Position numbers and translations under genes: made by a program. DNA of 64,000 nucleotides from Phragmites australis (taxonomy: Eukaryota > Streptophyta > Magnoliopsida > Poales > Poaceae): positions 2,180,001 to 2,244,000 of the forward strand of contig NC_084943.1 in assembly GCF_958298935.1 (NCBI RefSeq), written 5' to 3'. Every line of letters begins with the position of its first letter. Position 1 is the stretch's first letter. The notes under the pieces were generated by a model. It ran no database searches. It was not told where the DNA came from and saw only the letters and a list, made by a program, of their open reading frames with translations. Of this stretch, positions 48,941 to 59,744 are shown one piece after another.

Positions 48941-50320
48941 GTGGGTGTACAAATTGAAGAGGAAGCCAGATGAAACGATAGATAGGTGTAAAGCCCAACT
49001 GGTTGCAAAAGGTTTCAAATAGCATTATTGGATCGATTATGAGGATACCTTTAGTCCGGTGGTGAAAGCTTATACCATTTGGTTAATATTATCCTTGGTC
49101 GTCTCGTAAGGATGGAAATTAAAGTAATTGGATGTGCAAAATGCGTTTCTCCATAGCGTTCTGGAAGAGGATGTGTTTATGAAACAACCTCTGGGTATGA
49201 AGATCCCACTTTCCTAGTCATATATGCAAGCTGGATAAAGCATTATATGGGTTAAAACAGTCACTCAGAGCATGCGATTGAGTGCTAAGCTGCAAGAGTT
49301 GGAGTTTGTTCTCTCAAGAGCTGATGCATCATTGTTCATATATAATCATGGTGAAACAGTCATCTATATGCTAGTCTATATTGATGATATTATTGTGACT
49401 AGTTTCTCAAGCCAAGTGGTCAATAAGCTAGTTCAAGATTTGCAGGGGGAATTTGTTTTAAAAGATCTTGGTGATCTTCATTATTTTCTCAAAATTGAAA
49501 AAAGATGAAGATGGGATTATACTGTCACAACAAAGGTACATGACACAAATATTGACGCGCACTGGTATGTAGTAGTATAAACCTGTTAGCACTCCAATAT
49601 CCATGTCAGAGAAATTGATGAAGACTGAAGAAAAAGAACTTACAGCAGCTGAGGCAACTAAATACCGTAGTCTTGTTGGAGCTCTACAATATCTAACATT
49701 GATCCGTCCAGATATTTCATTTGCTGTAAATAAGGTATGTCAATTTATGCAGACACCCTTGCATTAGCACTTGATAGCAGTGAAAAGAATTATGCGATAT
49801 CTCAAGCATACATTCAAATATGGACTGAGAATATGCAGATCATCCTCTACTCTGGTCAATGCTTTTTCATATGCAGACTAAGCTGGGTAGTGACAGGAGA
49901 TTAACTAGTGGTTTTGTGGTGTTCTTCGGATCAAATTTGATCTCGTGGAGCTCATGAAAACAAACTACAGTCATAAGATCCAGTACTGAGTCATAATAAA
50001 GGGTCTTGCGGATGCTATGGTAGAAATAATATGAATTCAGTCGTTGTTGGGAGAGCTTGGATTTTTTTAGGAAGAGCACCGTGTCTCCGATATGATAATC
50101 TTGGTACTACATATTTATCGCCTAATCATGTCTTTTCTACATGAATAAAGCATATCAAACTTGATTTTTATTTTGTTCGTGAAAGAGTTGCACAAAAGTT
50201 ATTGGAGATCAGATTTATCTCATCACAAGATTAACTTGCTGATGGGTTCACAAAACCAATGAGGTATCAACAACTCAAGCTACTGCAGCAAAATCTCAAG
50301 CTATCGTCAGTGGACAGGGC
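48941..50320 (+). pseudogene. Copia pol remnant (reverse transcriptase and RNase H)
   Basis: Immediately after the LINE tail the sequence reads WVYKLKRKPDETIDRCKAQL and VAKGF, DYEDTFSPVVK, LDVQNAFLH, then [10 protein letters not shown] (catalytic YIDD form, about 49365) and DLGDLHYFL, the order of a Copia RVT_2 domain. RNase H traces (SNLISWSS) and LADGFTKPM near 50235 close it. Many stops interrupt. The abrupt start suggests that the LINE inserted in or beside a larger Copia copy. Confidence 0.8.
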
Positions 50321-50429
50321 GTTCTGTTGATTCTTGTAAACAAAACACTAAATAATTTCCAAGTGTGTACATCACAATGCGATCGTCAGAGAAATATTGA
50401 ATTCGTTCGCAAGCAAAAATGGAGCAGTA

Positions 50430-50830
50430 CTGAAACGTGACATAATGGGCTGATTGGAACAATCAATACAGTAGCGTAGATAAATAAAGTAGTATGCTGC
50501 AAGTTGCTATTATTTGGTGGATCGCACGTACCCGTCTCTCTCGAAGCGTCTAATCTATCATCCAAATGCCGCTTGATTATTCCCAACCTGGTCAGCACAA
50601 CATTTCTTAAGCTATTACAACGCGTGTGTATATAATATTTAATCTGATTTCTAAATTTTATCTGTTGGTGATTAACAATGTTAATCTCAGGGTGCATCTA
50701 TCGATGGTTGCTGCGATATATACAAGTAGTTTATGGCAAGTTGTTTTTTGGCTCCTGATGCATGTCTGTTGCTGAAATATGAATGCTGAACCGTAATGTC
50801 TAAGCCGAGATTAACAAGACAGTAGTGCCA
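50430..50830. repeat. Orphan WRKY upstream segment, copy B
   Basis: Aligned with 36340-36760 over nearly its whole length (ACGTGACATAATGGGC, GCAAGTTGCTATTATTTG, CATCGATGGTTGCTG-like, ACAAGTAGTTTATGG, ATGCTGAACCGTAATG). It is in the same orientation as WRKY-B, but no WRKY exon follows; MULE-2 begins about 200 bp later. The corresponding gene was lost or lies displaced. Confidence 0.78.
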
Positions 50831-51894
50831 TTTCACTTTCTTAATTTAGACTCCATTTGACAAATATCAACCACTAGCACTTGCCTGTCTTTATTGCAGG
50901 ATCTAAACGCCTAATGCTCATACTAACAGTCACCGACCGGCAGGCTCTTTAGCAAGATCCAACCCTGTAGCGTCATATTTGGTAAGCAAAAGACTTCATA
51001 GAGCCTCAAATCAATTGGCGTGGCACACTGGTCAAGAATTTTTTTTAAATATGATTATTTTATATGTAAATTTCAGAAATAATACGCAAATTATGAAAAT
51101 TACAAAAATAATACCTATTCGTATTCTAGTACCACGAGAAAGGGGTTTTTGCATCCTCAGGATGCGAAAAAGGAGTTTTCGCGTCCGGAGGGCTCGAAAA
51201 CCCTTTCTCGCCGTACCAGAATGCGAAAATAGATTTTTCGCATCCTGGTCGCACGAAAAAATTTGGTCCCATCCTGAGCACGCGAAAATATTCTTTTCGA
51301 GTCCTCACGACACGAAAATATGATTTGCATGGCAGAAAATAATTTTAGCGTCATAAAATTATTTTGCTTTTGCATTATGTGAATTAACAAATTTGTTGTA
51401 CAGAAAATCGGTAAATGTTTTTAAATTTTATTGTATGCATGAAAAACTATTCAGCGAAAATTTTATTTCTATCACTAGAAAAGATATTTAGCGTGAAAAT
51501 ATTATGTTGCTTTTTTATTTTGCGATTCAATTCTTATACGTAATGGAAAGATGAAAAAAATCGTAGAATACATTTGTCCGACAATGAGACGTAGCTAATA
51601 AACATTAGATAGGAAGCTATAATTTTTTTTTAACAATAGTAGTTGTAAAGTATAAATATCATACAACCCAGTACGGAGGTTACATATGCTGATGAACATT
51701 ACATAGGATATGGGGTTTATCGTCGTAGCGTGAATGTACCCTAATCATAAAGAGATGACGACAACAAACGTTTGCATGTACGGTACGCCTAAAAAATAAC
51801 TTAATAGCGTGTCGTTGCTAAACATAACATACCTTAGAGAATGAAAATAGATCGGGTTACAATAGATGCTCTCTACTGAGTGCACCTAGGATAT

Positions 51895-52250
51895 TTGCCC
51901 TTTTGCAGGGCATCAGGGCCCTCCGCCTTAGTGCAACGGGCCCTCTCCCGCTTTTTTTCCCTCTCTGTTTCGCGTGCTTTAGCCACGGCGCGCTCCTTCG
52001 CCACCTTCCTCATGCGCTCCTCCTCCTGACGCTTCAGCCGTAGTTCCTCCTACTGTTGCTCGTACTCCCAACGTTCATAAGCTTCCCTCCTCCACCTCAT
52101 CTCCATATCAACCCACCACTTCTGGTGCTCATTTTGCTCCATGTTTAGCCATTCCATGAAGTCACGGATAGATGGAGGAGACTGGACAAATAAAACGAGA
52201 GGGGGGATTAGTAAGATAGTGCATAAAATCGTATGAAAAAGTGTCACGTG
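51895..52250 (-). pseudogene. Charged coiled-coil C-terminal exon in MULE-2
   Basis: On the minus strand, from about 52195, the reading is SIRDFMEWLNMEQNEHQKWW, then RREAYERWEYEQQ, a TAG, then EELRLKRQEEERMRKVAKER and a Lys/Arg/Glu-rich run to a stop near 51895. This is a strongly charged heptad-type helix. It has one in-frame stop and no identified start; a previous exon probably lies toward 52500. The family is not recognised. It could be the end of another element-encoded protein. Confidence 0.4.
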
Positions 52251-52349
52251 AGTAATCTATATCGTTGTACCGGTGGATACTCGTACGGTCCGTGTCGAGA
52301 CGGGTCGTATTGGTAGTTGGCACACATGAACAAGCATTTGCCATAGATG

Positions 52350-52610
52350 TAGGAGATGTCCTGGGACTCACGAAGCCTACAAGGGTCATCACATAAGCAC
52401 ATCGGCGGTTCGACCCACTGGGGGATGAAAATCCCCCAATATTTCTTAGGTGGGCTTGGTGGATCTGAGAAAGATATTGCAGTTGAGAGAGCTGAGAAAA
52501 GAGTGGTCTATCCATAGTTAAGGGTGGGGTTATTTATGGTAGCTAGAGGCTGGTACATAAACTGAGTGCATGGGCATGGTTGGGGGCTGGAGCATAGGAG
52601 TATTGTGCAC
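52350..52610. repeat. ~270 bp block shared by MULE-1 and MULE-2 (copy 2)
   Basis: Counterpart of 8789-9060, about 85% identical by eye. The inverted-repeat core GGGGGATGAAAATCCCCC differs from copy 1 by paired changes. It lies upstream of the GRF gene and its TATA box, so it may be promoter-proximal. Confidence 0.7.
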
Positions 52611-53033
52611 ATGGAGTGGTTCCTTTTACATCGTGCAAGAACAATCTCAAATTATGATCAATGATACAAGGGCCTGTGCTTCGTAGCCAATTTTGTCAGA
52701 TGAAAAAGGTTTGTGGCATAACAGCCGATGATAATTCATTTGAGTACGGTTACATAACACAGTTGTGTTCAGATGGTCGAGTTGGAGGTGCCTTTTTATT
52801 GACGAAGGGCATTGGATGCTCTGTTAAGTTCATCATCGTGCATCATGGTAGGGAAAAATATGTGCATGATTCAATGCTGCAGTGCGATGAGGTGATGGGT
52901 CGTTGTAGTTCAATAATAGAACGGTGCAGTCTAACGAATAGACTTTTCAGTGCTACCCCTTATAGGCCGGTGCAGTTTAGCTAATAGGCTTTTCAGTGCT
53001 GCCACATTTATCCACTACCACCGGGACTTATTG

Positions 53034-53040
53034 TATATAA
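53034..53040 (+). promoter_or_regulatory. TATA box of the MULE-2 GRF gene
   Basis: TATATAA stands 65 bp before the ATG at 53099, a normal plant spacing for a short leader. Confidence 0.5.
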
Positions 53041-53098
53041 ACAAAACCCAATCGATTCTCTACTCACATATCTCATGACCTCGAATTGAATTGAGACA

Positions 53099-53603
53099 AT
53101 GGCGTATCCTCATCCTCTCAATGGCCCCATCAATCCCCCCCCCCCTCCGCAGCCCCATTTAGACGTATATGGTAGAGATTACTACGGAAGCCACAATTCT
53201 CTTCCTTGCTCATTTTGACATTCATGGAGATCTGCATGGAGATGGACGTCTATGGCAGAGATCTACATGGAGATGACTTTGTAGTCCAAGTTTATGAGCA
53301 TTTCGGTGACGCAGGCCGTCGATTCTTCCGTTGTCCGCATTTCATAGTACGAACAAGTAATACTCACTTTCTTTCCTATTTTCTAAACACCGTTTACTTA
53401 CATCATCTATCATTTTTTTCCAGATGGATGATTGTGGGTTCCAGTACTAGATTGACCCGCGGGTAGAACCACACATTCAAGAATACATCCGTCACATGCA
53501 CATCGTTATCGAGGAACTACATGAACAAGTGCGCCAAGAGAGAGCCAACAACGTCAGAAGGTGCTATATCCTGCCTCGCATGCCAGGTCGAAGGGACAAC
53601 TAG
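53099..53603 (+). pseudogene. GRF-type zinc-finger protein in MULE-2
   Basis: From ATG 53099 (MAYPHPLNGP and a Pro run) the first exon includes, in a shifted frame, HFGDAGRRFFRCPHF, the centre of a GRF zinc finger (GRRFYxCP). After an intron ending at CAG (53423), exon 2 gives MDDCGFQY, then TAG (53448-53450) where the family has Trp (CxFFxW), then IDPRVEPHIQEYI and a charged helix to TAG 53601-53603. GRF fingers bind nucleic acid and occur in plant transposon proteins. A frameshift in exon 1 and the stop at the conserved Trp make it a pseudogene. It is divergent to the MURA/PMD genes. Confidence 0.65.
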
Positions 53604-53849
53604 GAGTAATATGGATGTGTTCTAGCGGTCGGATGTACTATCTTAGCCTTAAGTAATATTTTCTTATACCGTGTTGTTTGTAATTAAATAAATTGTACCC
53701 CATCATGTAACGTTGTATTTTGTTTGCACGTGTAATAGTAGTAGGGTTCGTAGTGCGAAGGGTTTTGATTTGGAAAGTTTCAGGTGAATGATTTATTGCC
53801 TGACAGGACGTCACACAGATACGTTTGAAAGTGGATAAGATTGCATGAT

Positions 53850-54860
53850 GCTACGCTTTAGGATGGAACGAGAACACAGCCTCCTGGCTGGTCAGGTCGC
53901 ATAGGCTGAGGACTATCGTAGCCATGGCCGATCCACCCAGAGCCTCCTTCTTGATCAGGGCGCGGAGGCTGAGTACTACCGTAGAGCTGGTGACCCATCC
54001 ATCCAGAGCGTGCTGGCTGGTCAGGGTGCGGAGGCTGTGGACTAGTGTAAAAATGGTGGCTGAAGGCGGACGAAGGTCATGGGGGCCTCTGCGTGGAACG
54101 TGCAGCAGATGAGTCGTGTAGAATGACATCGTGCTGCCAGCATGATGTGCACTCCATGATACGTTGTCCCTTGCCGGCCAAACAGGAGAACGCTTCAATG
54201 ATATCATTGATCGCCATACCACATGTGACGTGCTTGCGCAGTCTAGTAGCTGAACTCATCGCCTCCTCATGAATCTCTCTCTCGACGTAGGACTATCATA
54301 GACGAGAAATCATTACCACTAGTAGTTATATGAATATAAACATCGATGAGAATTTGCACATTTCACGTACCACATAGTGCAGTGCCACTCCTGCGTGTCT
54401 TGGGTAAAGGGCAGTAGTGGTAGCAAAGGGTCGACGTGGCAGGTCCTCGACACAAAGGAGACGTGTGCGAGTTCGTGAAGTGTACCACTGGAGGTACTGC
54501 TGGTAACTATAGTCATCGTAAGGCGTACCATACTCGATCACGTCCTCAAGAGCGTGGCCCCACTGCTGCAATCAGAGCTGCAGCCTGTTGGTCATGTCAG
54601 CTAAGCTCTTTTGTGGCCCCTCCATCGAAAACCTAAAATGTAGTGTCAATTAGACAAATGCAACACAAAAATACAACGAGGTAGGTGACATTATAACTTA
54701 TGAGTGTACTGTAGTAGGAACACAGTCTCCCAATAGAATGGGAACCTCCTGGCGCCATCCAAATTGGCACATAACTCGGTGCACAGCGTAGTCCTCAATG
54801 AATATGTCGAACACCAGCTCGTATGGTCCAGAAGCTCGTACGATGGCTCCATCGCTGCAA
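53850..54860 (-). pseudogene. PMD protein, C-terminal part, in MULE-2
   Basis: On the minus strand: PYELVFDIFIEDYAVHRVMC followed by QFGWRQEVPI (54835-54720), then after an intron-like gap HALEDVIEYG and QQYLQWYTSRTRTR (54560-54465), matching the corresponding blocks in MULE-1. Downstream is a Pro/Gly-rich tail with repeats of about 22 residues (SPQPPRPDQxGGxGWxGHxY type, 54060-53880). The N-terminal LQDVAYLLGLP part was not found. Frames are broken, so it is a relic. Confidence 0.72.
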
Positions 54861-55059
54861 ATAATACACATACGTTATACCGAAGATTTTGCAAAAATAA
54901 CGCACAATGCAGAAAACACATTAAAAACTAAAAATATCAAACACAACTATTACACACAAATTATTATATAGTTCTTACATTTGGAACATAAGTAATACAC
55001 AAATAATATAACTTAGTTCTCACATCACGAATATCAATAGTAAACTTAATTTCTATATA

Positions 55060-57899
55060 GCATATCCCCCGTGGTCTGCCCGGGGCCCGTGCATTACTTG
55101 TCCTCCACGGACACCTCTCCCACGTCGAGCACCGGTAGATGGCCCTGCTCCAGCATCACCGCGGTTAGACTATGGAAAATCCTTTGCCTTGTGACCAAAC
55201 TCATCACACTCAGTACACCTCCTCATAGGCCTGCCAACCTCAGCTTCATCCATGTTGTTGTGAATACGCCTAGTCTGCGGCCGACTGCCTTTCTCATGAA
55301 TGCGAATGTTGAAGTAGCATCATAGGGGACAGACATATCAGTATATCTCTGTTATAAACTGTGAAGTCACCAAATGCATTGAATCTATGGAACTCCCCAG
55401 TCCATGTCTGTACCGTATTTTCCTTCAAGTAAAATTGTGACACATATAGTGAGGTTCCCGCAACCACTTGTGACAATGCAGCTAGCACGTGAGAACAGGG
55501 GACATGGAAAAGCTTCGATTTGTTGCAGGTGCATTCGCACCATCCATTAAAAACTTATCCTAGGTTCACCTCATGAGTAACAATTCTAGTATCGCTCCCC
55601 ACCCCTCCTTTTCGTCTCAGAGCTATCTTGAAACGGTGCTCATTCACGCTCATGCTACGAACCATGTGTTCCACTGCCTTCTCGTTCTTCTTTTCAAGTG
55701 TTCCATCATTCGGTTAGCATACGGTGTATGCATTGTTGTACAGTGAATAACAGTAGCAGCATGCCTCTTTTGGTAGTACCCGATAATGCCGTGCAATATG
55801 CCCTCAATGATTGCAACAAGAGGGAGTCCACGTAGCTCTCTAATGACCCAATTGTAAACCTCTGCTATGCTGGTAGTCATGATGTCATACCTACCAAAAT
55901 GCATCAAAACAATTATTCATCAATTTTTTAACATACTAGTTCATACTACACATCAAAATAACTTACGAACAACACGTACCTAGCTCCTCCGGTGTCGTAG
56001 AGCAAGGACCACTTCTCCTCTGGCTCTACCCCAATCCAGTGTGAGAAACATTTGATGTTTCTTGCTAACTTTCTTCCCACATTTTGAGAGTCAATCCCTG
56101 CTCCAAGAGACAGCAACGCTTCTGGTACAGTGTCATCATCAATAGGCGGATTCTTATTCCTCTCCTGGACGTGCACCCGTGTGCACTTATCCAATTCGTT
56201 CCACAAAGCATCAAACTTGTGACTTTGGTTCTGACTGCACAACTTCTTAAACATGTCCATCAGTGCCTTGTTCTTGAATTGCTTGTAGAAATTTGCTCCC
56301 ATATGACGCATACACCACCGGTTCTGCAAATCAGTCCATGAAACGTCTCACTTGAATCCTTTTGTAGTGTCTTTATAGCAAATAAGATCTCAGCATGCCG
56401 ATCATGTATAATGCAAATATTAGGTCGATCATGGACAATCCCAACCTTAAGATGCCTAAAAAACCAGAGCCAGCTCAACCTTCTCTCACCCTCCACAAAC
56501 GCAAATGCTAAAGGAAGTATCTGGCTATTCGCAATAACACCAATTGCAGTGAGAATCTGGCCTTTGTACTTTCCAGTCAAGAATGTGCCATCCACACAAA
56601 GCAAATGACGACAATGCTGGAAGGACTGAATACACTGACCCAAAGAAATGAAAGCACATCGGAAAATCCTGGGCTGATTTTCATCAATTTCAGTCTTTGT
56701 GAAAGCGATGTATGTGCCAAGGTTCTTTTCCTTCAGAATTTCAAGGACATAAGAAGCCTCATAAGTACCCCAGTGCTTCTCCAAGGCTTTCTACTTCGCA
56801 CGTCAAGCCTTTGATAAGTAATCTCATATTTGAACTGTCGTAATATTGACCGTTGAGTGAACGAGCATTCCATGTCCTGCTTCTGAATAATCTCAATGAA
56901 TAATTCATTTGCAACTAGTGCAGCAGCGAGGTTACCGTGCTTACGACCTACATTTTCCAGCTTACAATTGTGTTCAACCACTCTAGAGGATTCCCAATGG
57001 GTCGAATGCTTCGGCTTGAATGCATGAACATAAAAGTTGCATCCAGGAGTTCTGCACTTCACACTGTACTTTTCTGGGGTTGACACAGCAACCCATACCT
57101 CCCTATGTGATGTCACTGCCCACTGTGTCACTGCATCCTTCATTTCAGACCAATTAGGGAGGACTTGATTTAGGTGAATCATACTTGATCCATACTCCCA
57201 AGGGAAATCATGGTTTTCCATAACTTGCATCTTCGCTTTCTCATGAAAGTTCCATTGATCTGGGATGGCAGTTTTAGAGGACTCATCATCATCGTCGTCG
57301 TCATCATCATCCTCCACATTTGCAGAATCCAATAAAGATTCTTCCTTGTGTACCACGTTACGATCCACATTCTCAAGATCAACAACAATTCCTTCAATTC
57401 CCTCCCCTGCATCAACCTGACCCTCAACCTCTGTCGTCTGCCTATGCACAACAACCTCTGCCTCAGCCATATGTCGTTGCACAACTTCTTCCCTCAACAT
57501 TGCATGCCCCTTCCTATCATCTTCTTCTGCAGGTGTCGCTGCACTGCTACCGTCACACACTTCTCTTTGAAAAGCATGCACCAGTATATTAAACTTAGTC
57601 ACACAACGTCTGCACCACTCCAACCATTTCAATCACTTGTTTGCCCGATACACCAGTTTCAACTCCCAGCAAACTGGATCTAACGTACGAGTCCACATGC
57701 AATGCACCGTAATGGAATATATGTTAGGATCCAACTGAAAATATTGGGTGAACCATATTCTCATCTACTTCATCCTTGTACCCTTAGGGTTTGGGTGCTC
57801 AATGTTAGTAAACGGAAAGTTGCTCAAATCAACACCCGATGGACCGTTACAAATTTGACCATTTTCATAGAAAACTCTAAAATTCATAGTGTTTGACAT
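55060..57899 (-). pseudogene. MURA-type transposase, near full length but broken, in MULE-2
   Basis: From Met at 57899 (MSNTMNFRVFYENGQ) the minus strand gives the MURA N-terminus with FTQYFQLDP, a poly-Asp acidic run (about 57310-57285), the DNA-binding region (VKCRTPGCNFYVHAF, VVEHNCKL), then the catalytic domain with DGTFLTGKYKGQILTAIGV, PLAFAFVEGE and CIIHDRHAEI. A GT/AG intron at 55979-55891 joins GGAR to YDIMTT. The SWIM finger reads CTCNKSKLFHVPCSH (about 55535-55490). The final zinc knuckle CTECDEFGHKAKDF lacks its last Cys. Stops in the first 150 codons and frameshifts near 56770 and 56325 inactivate it. MURA cuts and joins MULE ends; this copy shows what MULE-1 has lost. Confidence 0.88.
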
Positions 57900-58905
57900 A
57901 ACTGTGACCTAAAATAAATATATCGAATATTACCAAGTTAATTTCATATGACTAACTTCAAATGTAGCAAACAATAACTATACTTCTCTAAATTGCTTAA
58001 TCTAACACTCAATATCAAATTTTGTGAACCCTACATATACCCTAAAATGTAAATAATTCCTTCTACATCTCTAATTAAACCTACATAGATCTATAACAAC
58101 AGCTTCCTAAAATTACATAAATCTAAAACATTATTACAAAGACAAAAATTACCTACAAAATATTTACTTTGCTCTAAGACCTATAGTGCTCAAGATATAT
58201 CTATGAAGCTTCCTAAAATTATGTAAATCTAAAACATTATTACAAAGACAAATATTACCTACAAAATATTTACTTTGCTCTAATATGTATAACATACAAC
58301 AAATACCTCAAATTAAACTGCGCATCTATGATACCATTACTAAATCTATAATTAATTTCCCGACTCGTATATCCTAAAGTAAATATTGCATACGTATAAT
58401 AATTACGACCTAATTTTTATTATTTCTATAGACATCTACAACTATCAAATACCTCAAATTAAATTGTACACCTATGACAACATTACAAAATCTATATTTT
58501 ATTTCCCGACTCATTTATCATATAGTAAATATTGCATCCGTCTAATAATTATAACCTAATATTAATTATTTCTACGAACATCTACAACTACCATATACTT
58601 TAAATTAAATTCTACATCTACGAAAATATTATTAAATCTATAATTTATTTATATACTAATTAATTATTTATACCAATATCTACAACAACCAAATATCTAA
58701 TTGTAATAAAAAACAATACTAACAAAAATACATAAATTTTTTTACCTTATTCCTCATCTTCCTCCTTCTCTTCCTCCTCCTCCCTTTCCCTCCTCCTCTT
58801 CCTCTCCTACTGCTTCCTCCTCCTCCCTCTCCCTCCCTCCTCCTCCTCCCTCCTTCTTTTTCCTCTCCTTTCTCCTTCCTCCTCTCCTTCTTCTTCCTCG
58901 CTTTT
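57900..58905. repeat. AT-rich leader and (CCT)n-rich tract in MULE-2
   Basis: 57900-58735 is AT-rich with a diverged internal repeat (GCTTCCTAAAATTAYRTAAATC at about 58107 and 58208, followed by the same ~75 bp). 58744-58905 is an almost pure pyrimidine tract of CCT/CTT units; the open frames across it are compositional. This is presumably the 5' leader of the MURA transcript. Confidence 0.6.
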
Positions 58906-59744
58906 TTGTCTCGCTCTCCTGAACCGAGCGCGCGCTCGACCGAAATGCGAATGGAACCGAGTGGAGGAGGGGCCACGGGGACGGGATATGATCGGCAGTT
59001 TTCTCGCCCCCAAGACGTGAAAACCTACCACGTGTCAGGTTTTCGTCCCCCTAACCCTCGACTACTGACATGTCAGTAGTTTTCGAGCTCCCAGCCCACG
59101 ACAATACTTTTTTCACGGCATGGTAGCGTGAAATTTTGCTCACTGTGCACGCGTGGGAATTTCACATTTGTTTTTGTTTTTCCAGGGCACGAAAAATCCT
59201 TTTTCGCGGTACCAGAACGCGAATAGGTATTATTTTTGTAATTTCCGTAATTTGCGTATTATTTCTGAAATTTACGTATAATTTAATAATATTTTAAAAT
59301 ATCAAGTCTGATGTAGTCAGTCCTACGGATGGATTCCAACATTAGCACACAATGTTATGCTGTTATGCGAGCCTTTTGTCCTTTTTCCCCCTTCAACATT
59401 AGCAACACAATGTGTGACCATTATTAAATCGTAATCCCACGAGTTTCCATATACTGTGTTGTAGTATCCGTATAGGATTCCAAGATTCTAATTTTCTATC
59501 CCTTCTAACATATCTACGATTTTCTAACCCTTAAGATTAAATGTGCAGGCTCCTTTTTATAGCCAATTTCTAAGGTAATAGATAGTTTTTAATAATAGTA
59601 GAGGTGGGTAATAGAGAAACAGGTATATGGATATTTTTTGTTTTATTTTTAAGAAATGGGAGTGGTGGGCAATTTATATGCTGCGTTGCAATTGGCCAAG
59701 GTTGGTTGCATGCATATATATGAGGTCTTGTGCGCTGCAGTACA

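Larger units (their letters stand above)
51036..59303 (-). mobile_element. Mutator-like element MULE-2 (~8.3 kb)
   Basis: Long inverted repeats mark the ends: left 51036-51130 and right (reverse complement) 59303-59210 share GTAAATTTCAGAAATAATAC, GCAAATTA and ATTACAAAAATAATACC-TATTCG. Inside each end there are many CGAAAA/TTTTCG blocks. I could not find a matching 9-bp target duplication, so terminal bases may be off by a few. The content on the minus strand is a MURA transposase (57899-55060), then PMD sequence (54860-53850), as in MULE-1; a GRF-finger gene (53099-53603) points the other way. All genes are broken. Confidence 0.8.

Noticed and set aside
58719..59031. Lys/Glu/Arg-rich open frames on the minus strand
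   Set aside because: They are the translation of a CCT/CTT pyrimidine tract and have no start context or partner exon.
51027..59312. A 9-bp target duplication for MULE-2
   Set aside because: Flanks ACTGGTCAA and AAGTCTGAT do not match at any shift tried, so no duplication is claimed despite clear terminal repeats.
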